Assembly: GCA_016708025.1 (NCBI GenBank)
Contig: JADJGQ010000004.1
Coordinates: forward strand, 281,830 to 345,829
Length of the DNA: 64,000 nt
Source: a bacterium
GTDB lineage: Bacteria; Zixibacteria; MSB-5A5; GN15; FEB-12
Direction of reading: 5' to 3'
Shown here piece after piece: positions 20,028 through 28,750 of this stretch (positions are counted from its first letter, which is position 1; every line of letters starts with the position of its first letter). The notes under the pieces are model-generated. The model was given only the letters and a program-made list of their open reading frames with translations, searched no databases and was not told where the DNA came from. The position numbers were made by a program, and so were the translations under genes.

Positions 20028-21934
20028 TACTTCTTAAGCACCTTTTCCAAATCTACTGAGCCTTCGGAACCGAAATAAACGTGAGGCGTGATATAGATCA
20101 TCAGCTCCTGCGATGAATTGTCGGTCGAACGATTCTGAAAGAGTCGGCCGAGTATAGGGAGGGACCCGAGAATAGGGAGCTTTTGAATGGTCTCAGACTT
20201 GTTTTCTGTGACCAACCCACCCAACACAATCGTCTCGCCATTCTTGAGCCGCACCGTGGAATTGAGTTCACGACGATTGATTGTCGGCGGAATGTCGGGA
20301 TCAAAATCGAACGCTGGACTATTAAACTCAGGTTTTACCTCGACTATCAAGTCGCCGGAATCGTTGACGAATGGTGTTACTTCAAGCTTCATGTCCGCCT
20401 CGATCTTCTCAAATCGCTGGCTGGTCTGAGTCGAGAGGTTGCTATTGTCAGAGGGGTAGATTGTACTGGATTCGAGCAGGTAGTATTGCGTGGTACCAAT
20501 GCTGATCGACGCTGAGTGTCCATTCAGTGCTGCAATCTGAGGGTGAGAACGCATGCGAGCCTTGCCCTGAGTGACTAACCAGTTGAGTTGAACGTAAAAG
20601 TCGTCGGGCAGTTTGCCAAGGTTCGAGACTCCTAAATGGCGAGACAAGGAGTTGAGATCGTCGTTTAGATCCTTGCCGCTGGCCTTCAAATTTACCTGAG
20701 GGAAATAGTCCTTTTTGCCATCATCAGTCGTATAGTTGGTGGCAGTAATCCTGAAGTCACTCGCTTCACTGTTCTGGAATTCGACGACCAGCACTTCAAA
20801 CAGCACCTGTGCTGTGGGGACATCAACTTCGTCGATAAGCGCCTCGACTCGGGCTATTGAGAGGCGAGGGCCGGTGAGGAGCAGACCATTATGCTCCTTC
20901 ACCACCTTGATGCTGACCTGCTTAGTAAGCGTTGCTGGAATGAGAGGCTCTATAGTGCCGGCAGTGAGATGGTCGAGTTTGACTAACTGAGTGACGAAGA
21001 GGTCTTCCGAGTCCCTGTTTCCTATGAGAACAGTCCCATTATTCTCTCTGAACGTGTAGTTGGTGTTCCAAAGCAACGTAATGAGGGCCTGCTCCAACGG
21101 GAGATTCTCAAATGATGAAGTAATTGTCCCTTCCATTGGGGTGGTCGCCATGATGCCGATTTGGCACTTGGCCGCAATGGTGTTGATCGCGTCGCTCAGC
21201 GGCGTATTGATTACATTTACCGACACCAAACCGCTGTCACAGCGGATAGCAGAACTGGTGATGATGCCGTTTCTTCCCTTGGTCTCGACAGCGGAAGCCG
21301 CGACATAGTAGATACTATCGACATGTTGTACGCTAAAGCCATTGGCCGCCAGAAGCGCCACTAACGCCCTCGCGGGTTCGACTGCCGTGAGTTTGCCAGT
21401 CACACCACCGCGTGTTCCTGCCTGGACGACAATGTTCAGCTTCGCCTTTTCTTCGATAGCTCGCACCAGTCGCTCGATATCGGCATTGACTACATCAATG
21501 GACAATAGGCCGTTTTCGGAAGCGACATTCAGTGGTGCCGGCGCCACAGGAGGCGGCTTCGACCGAAAGATCTTAACGATGCCGCCTGTTCTCTCCCATG
21601 ACAGCCGATATTCTTTGATGATGTAATAGAGAGCATCGTTTAAGCGCACATTGACAAGATGTAGCGTGAGCGCGCCGGTTGCCGAGGAATCAATGGCGAC
21701 CGACAGATTATAGGTTCTGACCAGCGCTGTCAACGCCTCATACAACGGAACCGAACTGAAGTCAAGTTTCGGAATGAGAATACTTGAGTCTGCGAGGAAC
21801 AGTGTTGGAGCGGAGTCCGCAATGACAGAATCAGTGGTCCGGGAAAGACTGTCTGGTGAATCAATTTCTGCCGACCGAACGGAAGCGCCAAGCAGCACTG
21901 CACAAATAGTCACGAAAATTACATAGTGTCGCAT
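20027..21934 (-). CDS. Outer-membrane secretin, GspD/PilQ/MshL-like
   Basis: 635 residues with a signal peptide (V-I-F-V-T-I-C-A-V-L-L-G-A-S-V-R-S-A). Several N-domains of the STN/secretin type follow (pattern L-S-I-D-V-V-N-A-D-I-E-R-L-V-R-A-I and two related repeats at about 70-330). The C-terminal secretin pore shows V-L-F-E-V-L-V-V-E, R-S-H-P-Q-I-A-A-L-N-G, V-R-L-K-N-G-E-T-I-V-L-G-G-L and G-S-L-P-I-L-G-R-L-F near the end. It should form the gated outer-membrane channel of the machine encoded around it. It lies 13 bases after the ATPase gene and overlaps the GspL-like gene. Confidence 0.9.
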   Translation of the reverse strand: MRHYVIFVTICAVLLGASVRSAEIDSPDSLSRTTDSVIADSAPTLFLADSSILIPKLDFSSVPLYEALTALVRTYNLSVAIDSSATGALTLHLVNVRLNDALYYIIKEYRLSWERTGGIVKIFRSKPPPVAPAPLNVASENGLLSIDVVNADIERLVRAIEEKAKLNIVVQAGTRGGVTGKLTAVEPARALVALLAANGFSVQHVDSIYYVAASAVETKGRNGIITSSAIRCDSGLVSVNVINTPLSDAINTIAAKCQIGIMATTPMEGTITSSFENLPLEQALITLLWNTNYTFRENNGTVLIGNRDSEDLFVTQLVKLDHLTAGTIEPLIPATLTKQVSIKVVKEHNGLLLTGPRLSIARVEALIDEVDVPTAQVLFEVLVVEFQNSEASDFRITATNYTTDDGKKDYFPQVNLKASGKDLNDDLNSLSRHLGVSNLGKLPDDFYVQLNWLVTQGKARMRSHPQIAALNGHSASISIGTTQYYLLESSTIYPSDNSNLSTQTSQRFEKIEADMKLEVTPFVNDSGDLIVEVKPEFNSPAFDFDPDIPPTINRRELNSTVRLKNGETIVLGGLVTENKSETIQKLPILGSLPILGRLFQNRSTDNSSQELMIYITPHVYFGSEGSVDLEKVLKK

Positions 21935-21947
21935 CGCACGTATCCTA

Positions 21948-23375
21948 TCAGCAGTTAATCTCTCGAACTACCTCGCCAAAAGTCGTTTGCCCTTGACTGA
22001 CCAATTCATAGCCGGCGTCCATGAGAGTAGGAAGTTCATTTGTACGCATATACTCAACGAGTGTTGATTCCGACGCTTTAGAATGGATGAGGTCACGCAC
22101 TTTATCAGTAATAGGTAGTAACTCGTAAAGCGCTTGACGACCGGCAAATCCAGTCTGGTTGCATTTGTCGCATCCAATCGACTCAGCTTCCGTGCCGTGA
22201 AACTGGTACCCAAATCGAGTTGCCAAGGCCAGTTCGGCCTCATTGGCCCGTTGCCGTTTGCAGTGCGGACAGTTGAGTCGCACCAATCGCTGGGCGACAA
22301 TCAGGCGCAGAGCTGAGCCAAGCAGTGATGGCTCTGCACCCATGTCCAGCATCCTCGCGATGGTTGCGACAGCACTATTGGTATGTATGGTCGAAAGCAC
22401 CAAATGCCCAGTCATTGAAGCGCGCAACGCGATCTCCAAAGTCTCGGCGTCTCTGATCTCCCCGACCATAATAATATTGGGGTCCTGACGCAGGAGTGCA
22501 CGTAACATAGCAGAGAAAGTCAGTCCGATCTCCGGCTTCACTTGGGTCTGGTTTATGCCGGGGAGATGATACTCGATTGGGTCTTCCACAGTCGAGATAT
22601 TCACCTGGGGAGTCTTCAGCCGGGTCAAAGTGGCGTATAAAGTCGTGGTCTTTCCGGAACCGGTCGGTCCGGTTACCAGGACAATCCCGTTGGCCACCGA
22701 TGTTCTCTCGGTGAAGAGTGCGAGCTGGCTTGGACCGAATCCCAATCCGGCCAAATCGAGGCGAAGTTGTGCCTTGTCCAGAAGTCTCAGGACTGCCTTT
22801 TCGCCAAATTCAGTCGGGACGACGGAGACTCGAATGTCAATTTGACGGGTCTCGAAAAGGAAGCGAATGCGGCCATCCTGGGGCCTGCGTCGTTCAGCGA
22901 TATCGAGCCCGGCCATTATTTTCAGCCGGGACAGCACTTCGGGAACAAGTGCTCGCTCGATTATCTGTCGTTGTACCAGCATGCCGTCGATTCGAAAACG
23001 ACAAACCAAATGCTGTTCCCCAGGTTCAAAATGAATGTCCGAGGCCTTGCTGGCAATGGCTGCACTTATGAGGTCGTCTACCTGTCGGACAACTTTTGAA
23101 TCAGACACGACTATCTCAGTGCGTCCGACTGAAGAGTGGTCATTAGTAGACACATTGTCCTCAGGAGCGGAATTTGAGAGCTGTTCCAATGTGCCATCAA
23201 CGACACTTTCAACTGTAACCTGCACACCGGCACAAAATTGAGCAAAAGAGAGCAAGGCAACGTCAGTCTGATCGTCAATCAGAATTCGCACATCTCTTTC
23301 AAGGTTGTCCTGAACGACAATATGCCTTGAACGAAGCATTTGCTGAATGTCGGTATTGCGGTACAGCGGTATCAT
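21948..23375 (-). CDS. GspE/PilB-family assembly ATPase
   Basis: 475 residues. Walker A G-P-T-G-S-G-K-T-T-T-L-Y lies near residue 237, the Asp box D-I-R-V-S-V-V-P and His box follow the family pattern, Walker B is I-I-M-V-G-E-I-R-D-A-E-T, and a two-CxxC zinc site (C-P-H-C and C-D-K-C) sits before G-R-Q-A-L-Y-E-L-L. The N-terminal region is shorter than in PilB, closer to GspE/MshE. The protein powers pseudopilus assembly from the cytoplasmic side of the inner membrane. It is the first gene of a nine-gene minus-strand operon that runs down to 15087. No retraction ATPase PilT is in the window. Confidence 0.92.
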   Translation of the reverse strand: MIPLYRNTDIQQMLRSRHIVVQDNLERDVRILIDDQTDVALLSFAQFCAGVQVTVESVVDGTLEQLSNSAPEDNVSTNDHSSVGRTEIVVSDSKVVRQVDDLISAAIASKASDIHFEPGEQHLVCRFRIDGMLVQRQIIERALVPEVLSRLKIMAGLDIAERRRPQDGRIRFLFETRQIDIRVSVVPTEFGEKAVLRLLDKAQLRLDLAGLGFGPSQLALFTERTSVANGIVLVTGPTGSGKTTTLYATLTRLKTPQVNISTVEDPIEYHLPGINQTQVKPEIGLTFSAMLRALLRQDPNIIMVGEIRDAETLEIALRASMTGHLVLSTIHTNSAVATIARMLDMGAEPSLLGSALRLIVAQRLVRLNCPHCKRQRANEAELALATRFGYQFHGTEAESIGCDKCNQTGFAGRQALYELLPITDKVRDLIHSKASESTLVEYMRTNELPTLMDAGYELVSQGQTTFGEVVREINC

Positions 23376-23443
23376 AAAAATGCGGGCGCAGACGCGTCCC
23401 CTTGGTTATATTATAGTTAGTTAGGAAGGATTTGTAAAGCGGC

Positions 23444-24643
23444 ATGGCACGATTTCGGTATACCGGCACCCTACCGGATGGCAATCCAGTGGCAGGGGAG
23501 GAGTCAGCGCAATCTGAGGCTGAACTGGCCGTCAAATTGCTCCAGAGAGGGGTCACTCTGGAGCAGACCTTTCCGGCTTTGAGCTTGCCCCAGAAACTTG
23601 TAATCCGGCTATTCAAATCCGCAGAGGTCACCCGCATTACTCGCCAAATTGCCTTACTGCTGGAGAATCGGATAAGTGTACTTGAGAGTCTGGAATTAGC
23701 GCGAGAAGGGACGAGTGACCGGCTCTTGTCACAGGTGCTGTTTTCTCTGTCGGAGAAGATTCGCCAGGGACGACCGGTGGCCGAGGCATTCGCCCAATTC
23801 CCGGATATCTTTGATTCACTTTATGTCAGTATGTTGTCAGCGGGTGAATTGTCAGGGACGCTGGAGCAGTCGTTCACCCGGTTGGCGGGCTACCGGGAAC
23901 AGCAGGAGACCGCCATGAAGAAGCTTCGGGGAGCTATGGCCTACCCGTTGCTGGTTTCGTTGGTAGCGGTAGCGGTCGTCATTGTCTTGGTAGTATATAT
24001 TGTCCCGGTTTTTGAGAGTATGTATGCGAATTTTGGTGCTCAGTTACCAGCGCTGACCGCAAACGTCGTGGAACTGAGCCGAACTGCTAGGGAGTATGCA
24101 CTACTGTGGGCGACCCTGTTGGTTATGATACTCGCGATAGTTCCATCACTTCTGTTGTCTTCTCAGGCCCGAATCTATTGGCACAGACTGCTCCTTCAAA
24201 TTCCGATCCTTAAAAACCTGATAATCAAATTGGTTACCATGCGTTATTGCCGCACACTCGGCTCCCTGTTGACAACCGGCGTGGACATACTGCTGGCAAC
24301 CGATGTTGCGGCCCGAAGTTGTGGTAATCTTATCCAGCAACGCCTGCTCCTGGAGGTCCCTGGCGATTTGATGTCGGGACAAAGCTTATATGACTCGCTC
24401 CTTACGCATGCTGCTTTTCCGAAACCGGCACTACGCCTCGTGGCAGCCGGCGAAAAGACGGGACAACTTGGGCAATCACTTCTTCGCGCCGCAGATTTTT
24501 ACGAGAAAGAGACCACAGCCTCAATTGCCACACTGACCAGTCTGATTGAGCCGATCATAATCATTCTCCTGGGGATTGTGGTCGCCTTCCTGCTCGTGGC
24601 GTTGTATTTACCACTCTTTGATCTTGTTGGTTCTATACAATAA
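23444..24643 (+). CDS. GspF/PilC-like inner-membrane platform protein
   Basis: 399 residues, about the usual length. The N-terminal segment (A-R-F-R-Y-T-G-T-L-P-D-G-N-P-V-A-G) and two T2SSF domains (I-A-L-L-L-E-N-R-I-S-V-L-E-S-L and L-G-S-L-L-T-T-G-V-D-I-L-L-A) are clear. Three membrane helices are at about 168-190, 220-240 and 370-393. It is transcribed divergently from the nine-gene operon across a 68-base gap that must hold both promoters (TATATTATAGT lies at about 23407-23417). AGGAAGG lies at 23424-23430, rather far from the ATG. It completes the platform with the GspL, M and C-like proteins. Confidence 0.9.
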   Translation: MARFRYTGTLPDGNPVAGEESAQSEAELAVKLLQRGVTLEQTFPALSLPQKLVIRLFKSAEVTRITRQIALLLENRISVLESLELAREGTSDRLLSQVLFSLSEKIRQGRPVAEAFAQFPDIFDSLYVSMLSAGELSGTLEQSFTRLAGYREQQETAMKKLRGAMAYPLLVSLVAVAVVIVLVVYIVPVFESMYANFGAQLPALTANVVELSRTAREYALLWATLLVMILAIVPSLLLSSQARIYWHRLLLQIPILKNLIIKLVTMRYCRTLGSLLTTGVDILLATDVAARSCGNLIQQRLLLEVPGDLMSGQSLYDSLLTHAAFPKPALRLVAAGEKTGQLGQSLLRAADFYEKETTASIATLTSLIEPIIIILLGIVVAFLLVALYLPLFDLVGSIQ

Positions 24644-24767
24644 AACAGGGAATCTGATGGCCATTAATGCATTTTCGCCGAAAATGAGCCTTCAAAGGGC
24701 ACTTTACTTGGTCGAGGTACTCGCCTATTTTGATTTCATCTGGTGTACGGTGGGGTTACCGATAGGT

Positions 24768-24810
24768 TATACTGCTCCCCATCTGCTACGCACTAATGGG
24801 GAGCAGTATA
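24768..24810. repeat. Perfect 15-bp inverted repeat (hairpin)
   Basis: TATACTGCTCCCCAT (24768-24782) and its exact complement ATGGGGAGCAGTATA (24796-24810) enclose a 13-base loop. It lies 125 bases after the GspF-like gene. There is no T-run, so it is either a factor-assisted terminator, a processing site or a regulatory cruciform. Confidence 0.75.
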
Positions 24811-25064
24811 CTTCCGATATCAAGGGAGGCTTGACCATAATTGTAGGACTTTATCGCCACAAAGACTCCCATATTGAGTGCCCACATCTTCTTGACGTAT
24901 TCGCAGAGATCCACTCTAAATGCGTGGAGCGCTTACGGCTAATGTTCAGACTACCACAGAAAACCTCAAGTGAATTGCGAGGGTGCTTCATGGTGTAGAT
25001 ACTAGGTGCTCTGCTATCATGTCGGAAAGTATTCTACTCTGAGGCGCAGATTTCCTATTTCGGA

Positions 25065-25081
25065 GTGCCAAAAAGTGGCAC
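25065..25081. promoter_or_regulatory. Palindrome GTGCCA-N5-TGGCAC, possible operator
   Basis: A perfect six-base inverted repeat with the spacer AAAAG lies about 150 bases upstream of the redoxin gene. A near-identical palindrome (spacer TTTAG) lies at 46665-46683 upstream of another operon. Two copies with the same arms and spacer length suggest a dimeric regulator site. Chance cannot be excluded. Confidence 0.35.
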
Positions 25082-25228
25082 CAGTATGTCACATATTGAA
25101 GGCAGTGGATATAGGGCTTTGGTGGAGTGAACAATTCTGCGATCAAGTTGCCGCCTTGGGTCGCGCTCGCCACGATCCGGGCGGTTTTGGTCGCTGTGGA
25201 TAGGAAGTAAGGAGTGCCTCAGAGGTAG

Positions 25229-25828
25229 ATTATTAGTACTTCCAATCGTACGTTTCTGTTAAAGGTCTTAATAGGATTACTGGTTGCGATTGCCAGTATT
25301 GCCGGGGGCGTCTACCTGGGTAATGCGTTATCGGAATCGTCGCCCAATGAGTCATTTACTCCGGTTGATGGTCAGACACCGAGCGTTGGTCCGCCCCAGA
25401 TGAATCTACTCCCTGGCGATTTGTTTCCCGCTGAGCCGGCGAATATTGGCCAGCTGTCTACAGACTTTTCTGCAATTCTGAAAGATCGGGAGGCTCTCGT
25501 CCTATTTGTCTCACTTGAATGTGGTCCCTGTTTAGAGTTGATGCAATTCTGGAAGAATGTCAGCTCTCACAATGTGCGTCCCGAAGTACTGCAAATCATT
25601 GTGCTTTCGGATAAAGCATCAATTCCAGCCGAGTACGCGGGACTATTTGAAGGGCTCGCAACGGTACGTTATAGTCAGTCGGAGTGGAAACTCCGTTATA
25701 ATCAAGATTTCTGGCCCACAATTGTGGGTGTAGACAATAGCGGGTTCATAACACACGTCCAGTATGGTTTCGAAAATGCGATTGATCACCAACTGGTCAG
25801 TCGTTTCTATTTGCTAAACAAGCACTGA
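25229..25828 (+). CDS. Membrane-anchored thioredoxin-fold protein (redoxin, cassette 1)
   Basis: The frame opens after a TAG at 25226 and encodes an N-terminal membrane anchor (L-L-K-V-L-I-G-L-L-V-A-I-A-S-I-A-G-G-V), a Pro/Ser linker and a thioredoxin-like domain with C-G-P-C near residue 98. No ATG, GTG or TTG precedes the anchor: the candidates are ATT at 25229 or 25232, with AGAGG just upstream. The first ATG (25400) would remove the anchor. The redoxin at 49973 has the same layout, with its C-D-P-C at residue 96, which supports the long form. Twenty-six bases downstream lies a 12-cysteine secreted peptide, so the likely job is disulfide formation or isomerisation of that peptide at the outer face of the inner membrane, by analogy with MauD and the Cys-rich MauA subunit. 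Confidence 0.75.
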   Translation: MISTSNRTFLLKVLIGLLVAIASIAGGVYLGNALSESSPNESFTPVDGQTPSVGPPQMNLLPGDLFPAEPANIGQLSTDFSAILKDREALVLFVSLECGPCLELMQFWKNVSSHNVRPEVLQIIVLSDKASIPAEYAGLFEGLATVRYSQSEWKLRYNQDFWPTIVGVDNSGFITHVQYGFENAIDHQLVSRFYLLNKH

Positions 25829-25854
25829 GAGCGAACGAAGGAGGTGAAGACTGC

Positions 25855-26130
25855 ATGCTCAAACTATTGTCTGCAATAGTCTGCGTCGGCTTTGTCCTGG
25901 GAGTAAGCCTTTCGGGAGCTACTGTCACCGCGGGACCTGATCCTTGTGATAGTAATTGCTTCATTTACACCTGCGGGGAATGCTGTTACCCGTCACCGGC
26001 GAATTGTCCGCCTGTCAAGCACTACAAGTGCTATCAGTATTATGGGCCCATTGACTGCACAGGGCCGTTCAACTGCCGGTGCACGCTCATAGGATGCGGA
26101 GGATTGTGCGGAATACAATTGACTCTGTAG
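25855..26130 (+). CDS. Secreted 12-cysteine peptide (cassette 1)
   Basis: 91 residues, with the ribosome site AAGGAGGTG about seven bases before the ATG. A signal peptide (L-S-A-I-V-C-V-G-F-V-L-G-V-S-L-S-G-A) probably ends at A-T-V-T-A. The mature part has 12 Cys in about 65 residues, including C-G-E-C-C and N-C-R-C, plus Tyr, Pro and Gly. This looks like a small, heavily disulfide-bonded extracytoplasmic protein. No known family recognised. The redoxin 26 bases upstream is the obvious folding partner. A hairpin follows at 26170, so the two genes probably make up the whole transcript. Secreted toxin, redox subunit and structural peptide are all possible. Confidence 0.8.
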   Translation: MLKLLSAIVCVGFVLGVSLSGATVTAGPDPCDSNCFIYTCGECCYPSPANCPPVKHYKCYQYYGPIDCTGPFNCRCTLIGCGGLCGIQLTL

Positions 26131-26169
26131 GCGTTTGGTGATCGATTCCTAATTTCAACCTCAGGGGAG

Positions 26170-26195
26170 GGGAGATTCAGGGTTCTGAATCTCCC
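26170..26195 (+). terminator. Hairpin after cassette 1
   Basis: GGGAGATTCAG and CTGAATCTCCC form a perfect 11-bp stem around the loop GGTT, 40 bases after the stop of the Cys-rich peptide. No T-run follows, so termination is inferred from position and stem strength. Confidence 0.6.
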
Positions 26196-26632
26196 TATGT
26201 ATCTGCCAGTTGTCTTGCGAAAGATAGCCGCGGTAAGCGTACCTCTTGGGTGTCAGCAAATAGGACGCGGTACTGCTATAATTCGTAGTGATTTCCGAAG
26301 TAAGCGATACGTGTTAATCTCCATTGAGTATCCCAACACAGTATTCCTGCACTTGTCCAATGCTTCTCATCATTTCAGTTTTCCACTTGGTTGAGGTATG
26401 AGCAAGCCGAACGGAGGCGTAAGTCGCTGTGCGATAACGCAATACGATCACCGGGCACTTCTTGTTTAGTTTCTTAGTAAGGTGGCGCTTGTGGACCATA
26501 TTCACGGATTAACTAAGTGACACGAAGCAAGCAGGACCAGAAGTATTGTCTACCCTGTTGCACGAAAAATCAGTATCTTTGAATTGAAGCATCTGGAGCC
26601 TTCTTACTCAAAAGTCTAGGGGGTTGTGGTCT
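26196..26632. other. Intergenic region before the kinase-AAA+ regulator
   Basis: About 440 bases with no supported gene. Only short frames without ribosome sites are seen. It presumably contains the promoter of the regulator. Confidence 0.4.
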
Positions 26633-28750
26633 ATGGCAATCCAACGAGATTTGCCCTATCACCTTGATAAACTACTGTCAAAACACTCTCCATTTGAAAC
26701 CTGGATGGGGAGGGACAAATTAAGCGGCCATCGGTGTATTCTTAAGATCCTCGATAAAGCAGATGAAACAACCGGAAAGGCCGCTGGCAAACTCATAGAA
26801 ACCGCTATTCAACTTCAAAAACTGATACGCTGCAATTGTGCGGTCACGGCGAAGCGAGTGATTGAAGTTGATGGATTTCTCGTCACAGAGTACCCCTATC
26901 TCGACCTCGCAGTATGGGAGAATGTCAATCGCGAGAAACTGATTTGTCATTGGAAGTCAATTCTCCAAGAACTCTCACTAGCAGTTGATTATATTCATTC
27001 GAAAGGTCTAGTACACGGGGACCTCAAGCTTGAGAACCTGCTTATCTGCTTCAAAGAAGGTAAGTGCATTCTTCGACTAATTGACTTGGATTTCCTGCAA
27101 TATGAAGCCGCGGAGTTGGACACCGTAGTCATTGGGACCCCTGGACTTATTGCCCCAGAAGTAATAACAAACCATAAACTACTCTCTCAGTCCGATCTCT
27201 ATTCTATGGGCACGTCGCTGCGACTCGCTGTGGAGAAGCCCCAATCCACTAATGACCAGAGAGAGGAATATGCGAAAGACCAAATCCTGTCGGTTGCAGA
27301 GTCTCTGACTAGAAATGACTATCTGCATCGCCCTCGTTCCTTCTTGAGTGCATTACAAGAATGCAGTGTCGTCGACAATGATTCCGCAAGTACCTTGAAC
27401 AAGCGATTGCTTGGCATGCTTGCTGTCAGTGCACTCCGACTGGACGAACGTCGCGCGTTAAGGGAGCGAGATAGCAGTACCTTCCTTTTGACATCGCTGC
27501 ACCTCGTTGGAGTTCCGAAAGAAATACAAATGGCAACGAATTCTGCTGCCAGAGTGTCGCTTAGGCATACTTTCAGAGCCTGGCGAGCTTATGTAAGCAG
27601 TTCACGTATGGAAAGATATGCCGAGTTTCTTTGCCTGATGCCACCAGACGAGGCGACCCTCGAGTTTCTTCAAAGGCTGGATGCGGCGATGCAATTGCCT
27701 GCCGCTAGAGTCGAAGAGGATCAGCTTGGTCAAGCGGAACTTGTAGAGCTCGAGAGGCTACTTGCAATGGGGAGACCAACACAAGCCTTGGTACTATCAC
27801 AAAAGTACCTGAGTAAACAACCGAATAATCCACTAGTGATGAACCTTCACAGTTTGGCCGCCGCATGTGCTTTGGCAATAAACCGGCAGGCCGAAGCTCT
27901 AGGGCATTTCAAGCACATGACAGCATTTGGCGCGGAGGAGGAACGCTACCCTGCTATGCTCGAAGCAATACAATCGGCTATGCGTGCCGGTGACTTAGCC
28001 GAAGCAGAGCGACTATTGCATCTCGCTCACACGGAGGGGGCAATGGAGAATCAGTCTGCAATTGCACTTCGTTTGCGTCGATTTGAATGCTGGATGCTGC
28101 TCTCTCGGGGAAAGTTAGACGAAGCAAGGGGGGCAATTTCTGATCTGGAGCAGCGCTCCACGGTCGCGGGTGATCTTGAGATTAAGCAGATCACGCTGTA
28201 TCTAAAGGGCATTCTTAGTTGGCGAATGGGGGCGATGGAGGCGGCAGCTAGTGCACTAAACAGCGCGTTGGATACGGCTGAGCAACATGGGCTCGCGGCT
28301 AAGTCCGTGCCGGTGCTGATAAGTCTGGCATCTATGAGTTGCGAACAAGCACAGTATCTTCAGGCGATTGCACACGCGAAAAAGGCAATACAGCTAGCGC
28401 GAACGACTGGGCAACCGGCACTCCTTCCTCCAGCCTATATGGCCATTTGCTACTCGTGCGCCAGGCTTGCAAAGTTTGCAAAGGGCCGATACTGGCTTCA
28501 GCAGTATTTGTGTGATTCGCAAGCTCAAACGTCGTCAGGTTCTTTGCTTGGTTACTTTGTCTTGAGGGGATTCTTGGAACTACAAGAGGGAAGGTTTGAG
28601 GACGCAGAGAAGTCACTGGGATGGCTTATCGAACAATCCAAAAAGTCCTCAGGATCTCCGTTTCTCCTTAAGGCATATCAAAATCTTTCAGAACTAGCTT
28701 GGTGGCGAGGGAACCTACCATTGGCTAAGAAGTTTCTGAGCTTGCGATAG
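26633..28750 (+). pseudogene. Ser/Thr kinase-TPR part of a frameshifted regulator (fragment 1 of 3)
   Basis: ATG at 26633 with AGGGGG nine bases upstream; an in-frame TTG at 26624 is less likely. Residues 1 to about 250 are a eukaryotic-type protein kinase domain: a Lys in C-I-L-K, catalytic loop H-G-D-L-K-L-E-N, D-L-D in place of D-F-G, and G-T-P-G-L-I-A-P-E. Residues 320-705 are TPR helices. The frame stops at 28748 in the middle of a TPR. Dropping one frame at about 28729 continues the helix (S-E-L-A-I-E-L-A-A-K-I-G-D) directly into fragment 2. The original protein was therefore kinase-TPR-GAF-AAA+-Fis, about 1370 residues. It may have sensed a signal and controlled nearby secreted-peptide genes. 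Confidence 0.82.

Larger units (their letters stand above)
24644..25228. other. Intergenic region with strong hairpin and palindrome
   Basis: No convincing gene. A 113-codon frame at 24657-24998 exists, but a perfect 15-bp inverted repeat lies inside it and it has only a weak AGGGA upstream. The region holds the hairpin at 24768-24810 and the GTGCCA-N5-TGGCAC palindrome at 25065-25081, and probably carries the promoter of the redoxin cassette. Confidence 0.45.

Noticed and set aside
24657..24998. 113-codon plus-strand frame after the GspF-like gene
   Set aside because: A perfect 15-bp inverted repeat lies inside it, the ribosome site is weak and the sequence resembles no protein family; more likely non-coding.
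28720..28750. Programmed -1 frameshift in the kinase-AAA+ regulator
   Set aside because: No clear slippery heptamer or downstream structure at either break, and the breaks fall inside domains; mutation or sequence error is simpler.
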